Origin: [Haemophilus] ducreyi | Lineage (GTDB): Bacteria; Pseudomonadota; Gammaproteobacteria; Enterobacterales; Pasteurellaceae | NCBI RefSeq assembly: GCF_900109315.1 | Contig: NZ_FOJC01000008.1 | Location: 39,628-103,627, forward strand | Direction: 5' to 3' | Length of the DNA: 64,000 nt | Shown: positions 63,867 through 64,000 of the stretch, piece after piece | How the letters are laid out: each line of letters starts with the position of its first letter | How positions within the stretch are numbered: the stretch's first letter is position 1 | The notes under the pieces: model-generated | Seen by the model: only the letters and a program-made list of their open reading frames with translations | The model's database searches: none | Told to the model about the DNA's origin: nothing | Program-made: the position numbers and the translations under genes

Positions 63867-64000
63867 CGAATCAGACAATCTGTGTGGGCACTTGTTGATT
63901 GACTTAATTTTATATGTTTTATAAAAACTTGAAGTCTTAATAAGTGCTTAAACTAGAAATTCATATTAATTTAATTCCTTTTGTTTTACTTTCAAGTGAA

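Noticed and set aside
63899..63925. A second rrn promoter (TTGACT ... TATAAA)
   Set aside because: The spacer is only 15 bases and the boxA already lies upstream, so it is more likely leader sequence.

Overview
The window is AT-rich gammaproteobacterial chromosome from the Pasteurellaceae. Gene order is E. coli-like in blocks: the S10 ribosomal operon, mutY-yggX-mltC, hslVU, rsfS-rlmH-mrdA-mrdB-rlpA-dacA-ybeD-lipB-lipA, rsmB-trkA and atpIBEFHAGDC. The uptake-signal core ACAAGCGGT occurs at least five times and I saw no AAGTGCGGT core, which points to the Actinobacillus pleuropneumoniae / Mannheimia / Haemophilus ducreyi branch. A full-length HgbA-type haemoglobin receptor and several fresh pseudogenes fit a host-restricted species. 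H. ducreyi is my best guess, but it is an inference, not a proof.

Layout. 1-4672 (minus): S10 operon, rpsJ to partial rpmC, behind an L4-type leader attenuator. 5094-5745: competence activator sxy/tfoX, broken twice. 5899-12339: fumC, murJ, rpsT (UUG start), trkA, rsmB. 12389-15803: a compact selenocysteine locus, selAB divergent from tRNA-Sec. 15920-22212: mioC, ffh, an MFS transporter, a tRNA-Phe/tRNA-Asn unit, mltC-yggX-mutY. 22336-28424: hslVU behind a heat-shock-type promoter and purL behind a PurR-type operator. 28529-40081: an RclC-like membrane protein, lipoylation genes, the elongasome/cell-wall cluster and mutS. 40212-46453: hgbA, mscL, trkH, fmt. 46505-53153: a decaying accessory stretch with a multi-winged-helix protein carrying a sigma region 4-like domain (frameshifted, preceded by a coupled small ORF), a cystine-type ABC operon with an amber codon in its ATPase, and tandem opacity-type outer-membrane genes, the second frameshifted. 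53319-53640: probable oriC. 53698-63557: mnmG, rsmG and the complete ATP synthase operon. 63558-64000: promoter and leader of an rRNA operon whose 16S gene lies beyond the right edge.

Functional themes. The window holds growth-rate genes around the origin (ribosome, SRP, ATP synthase, rrn), potassium uptake (trkA, trkH), turgor protection (mscL), haem-iron acquisition (hgbA) and peptidoglycan elongation. Signs of gene decay are sxy, the small gene between lipB and ybeD, the ABC ATPase, the wHTH gene and the second opacity gene. Several intergenic terminators are inverted pairs of uptake-signal-like cores (AAGCGGT...ACCGCTT), so they may serve both transcription termination and DNA uptake.
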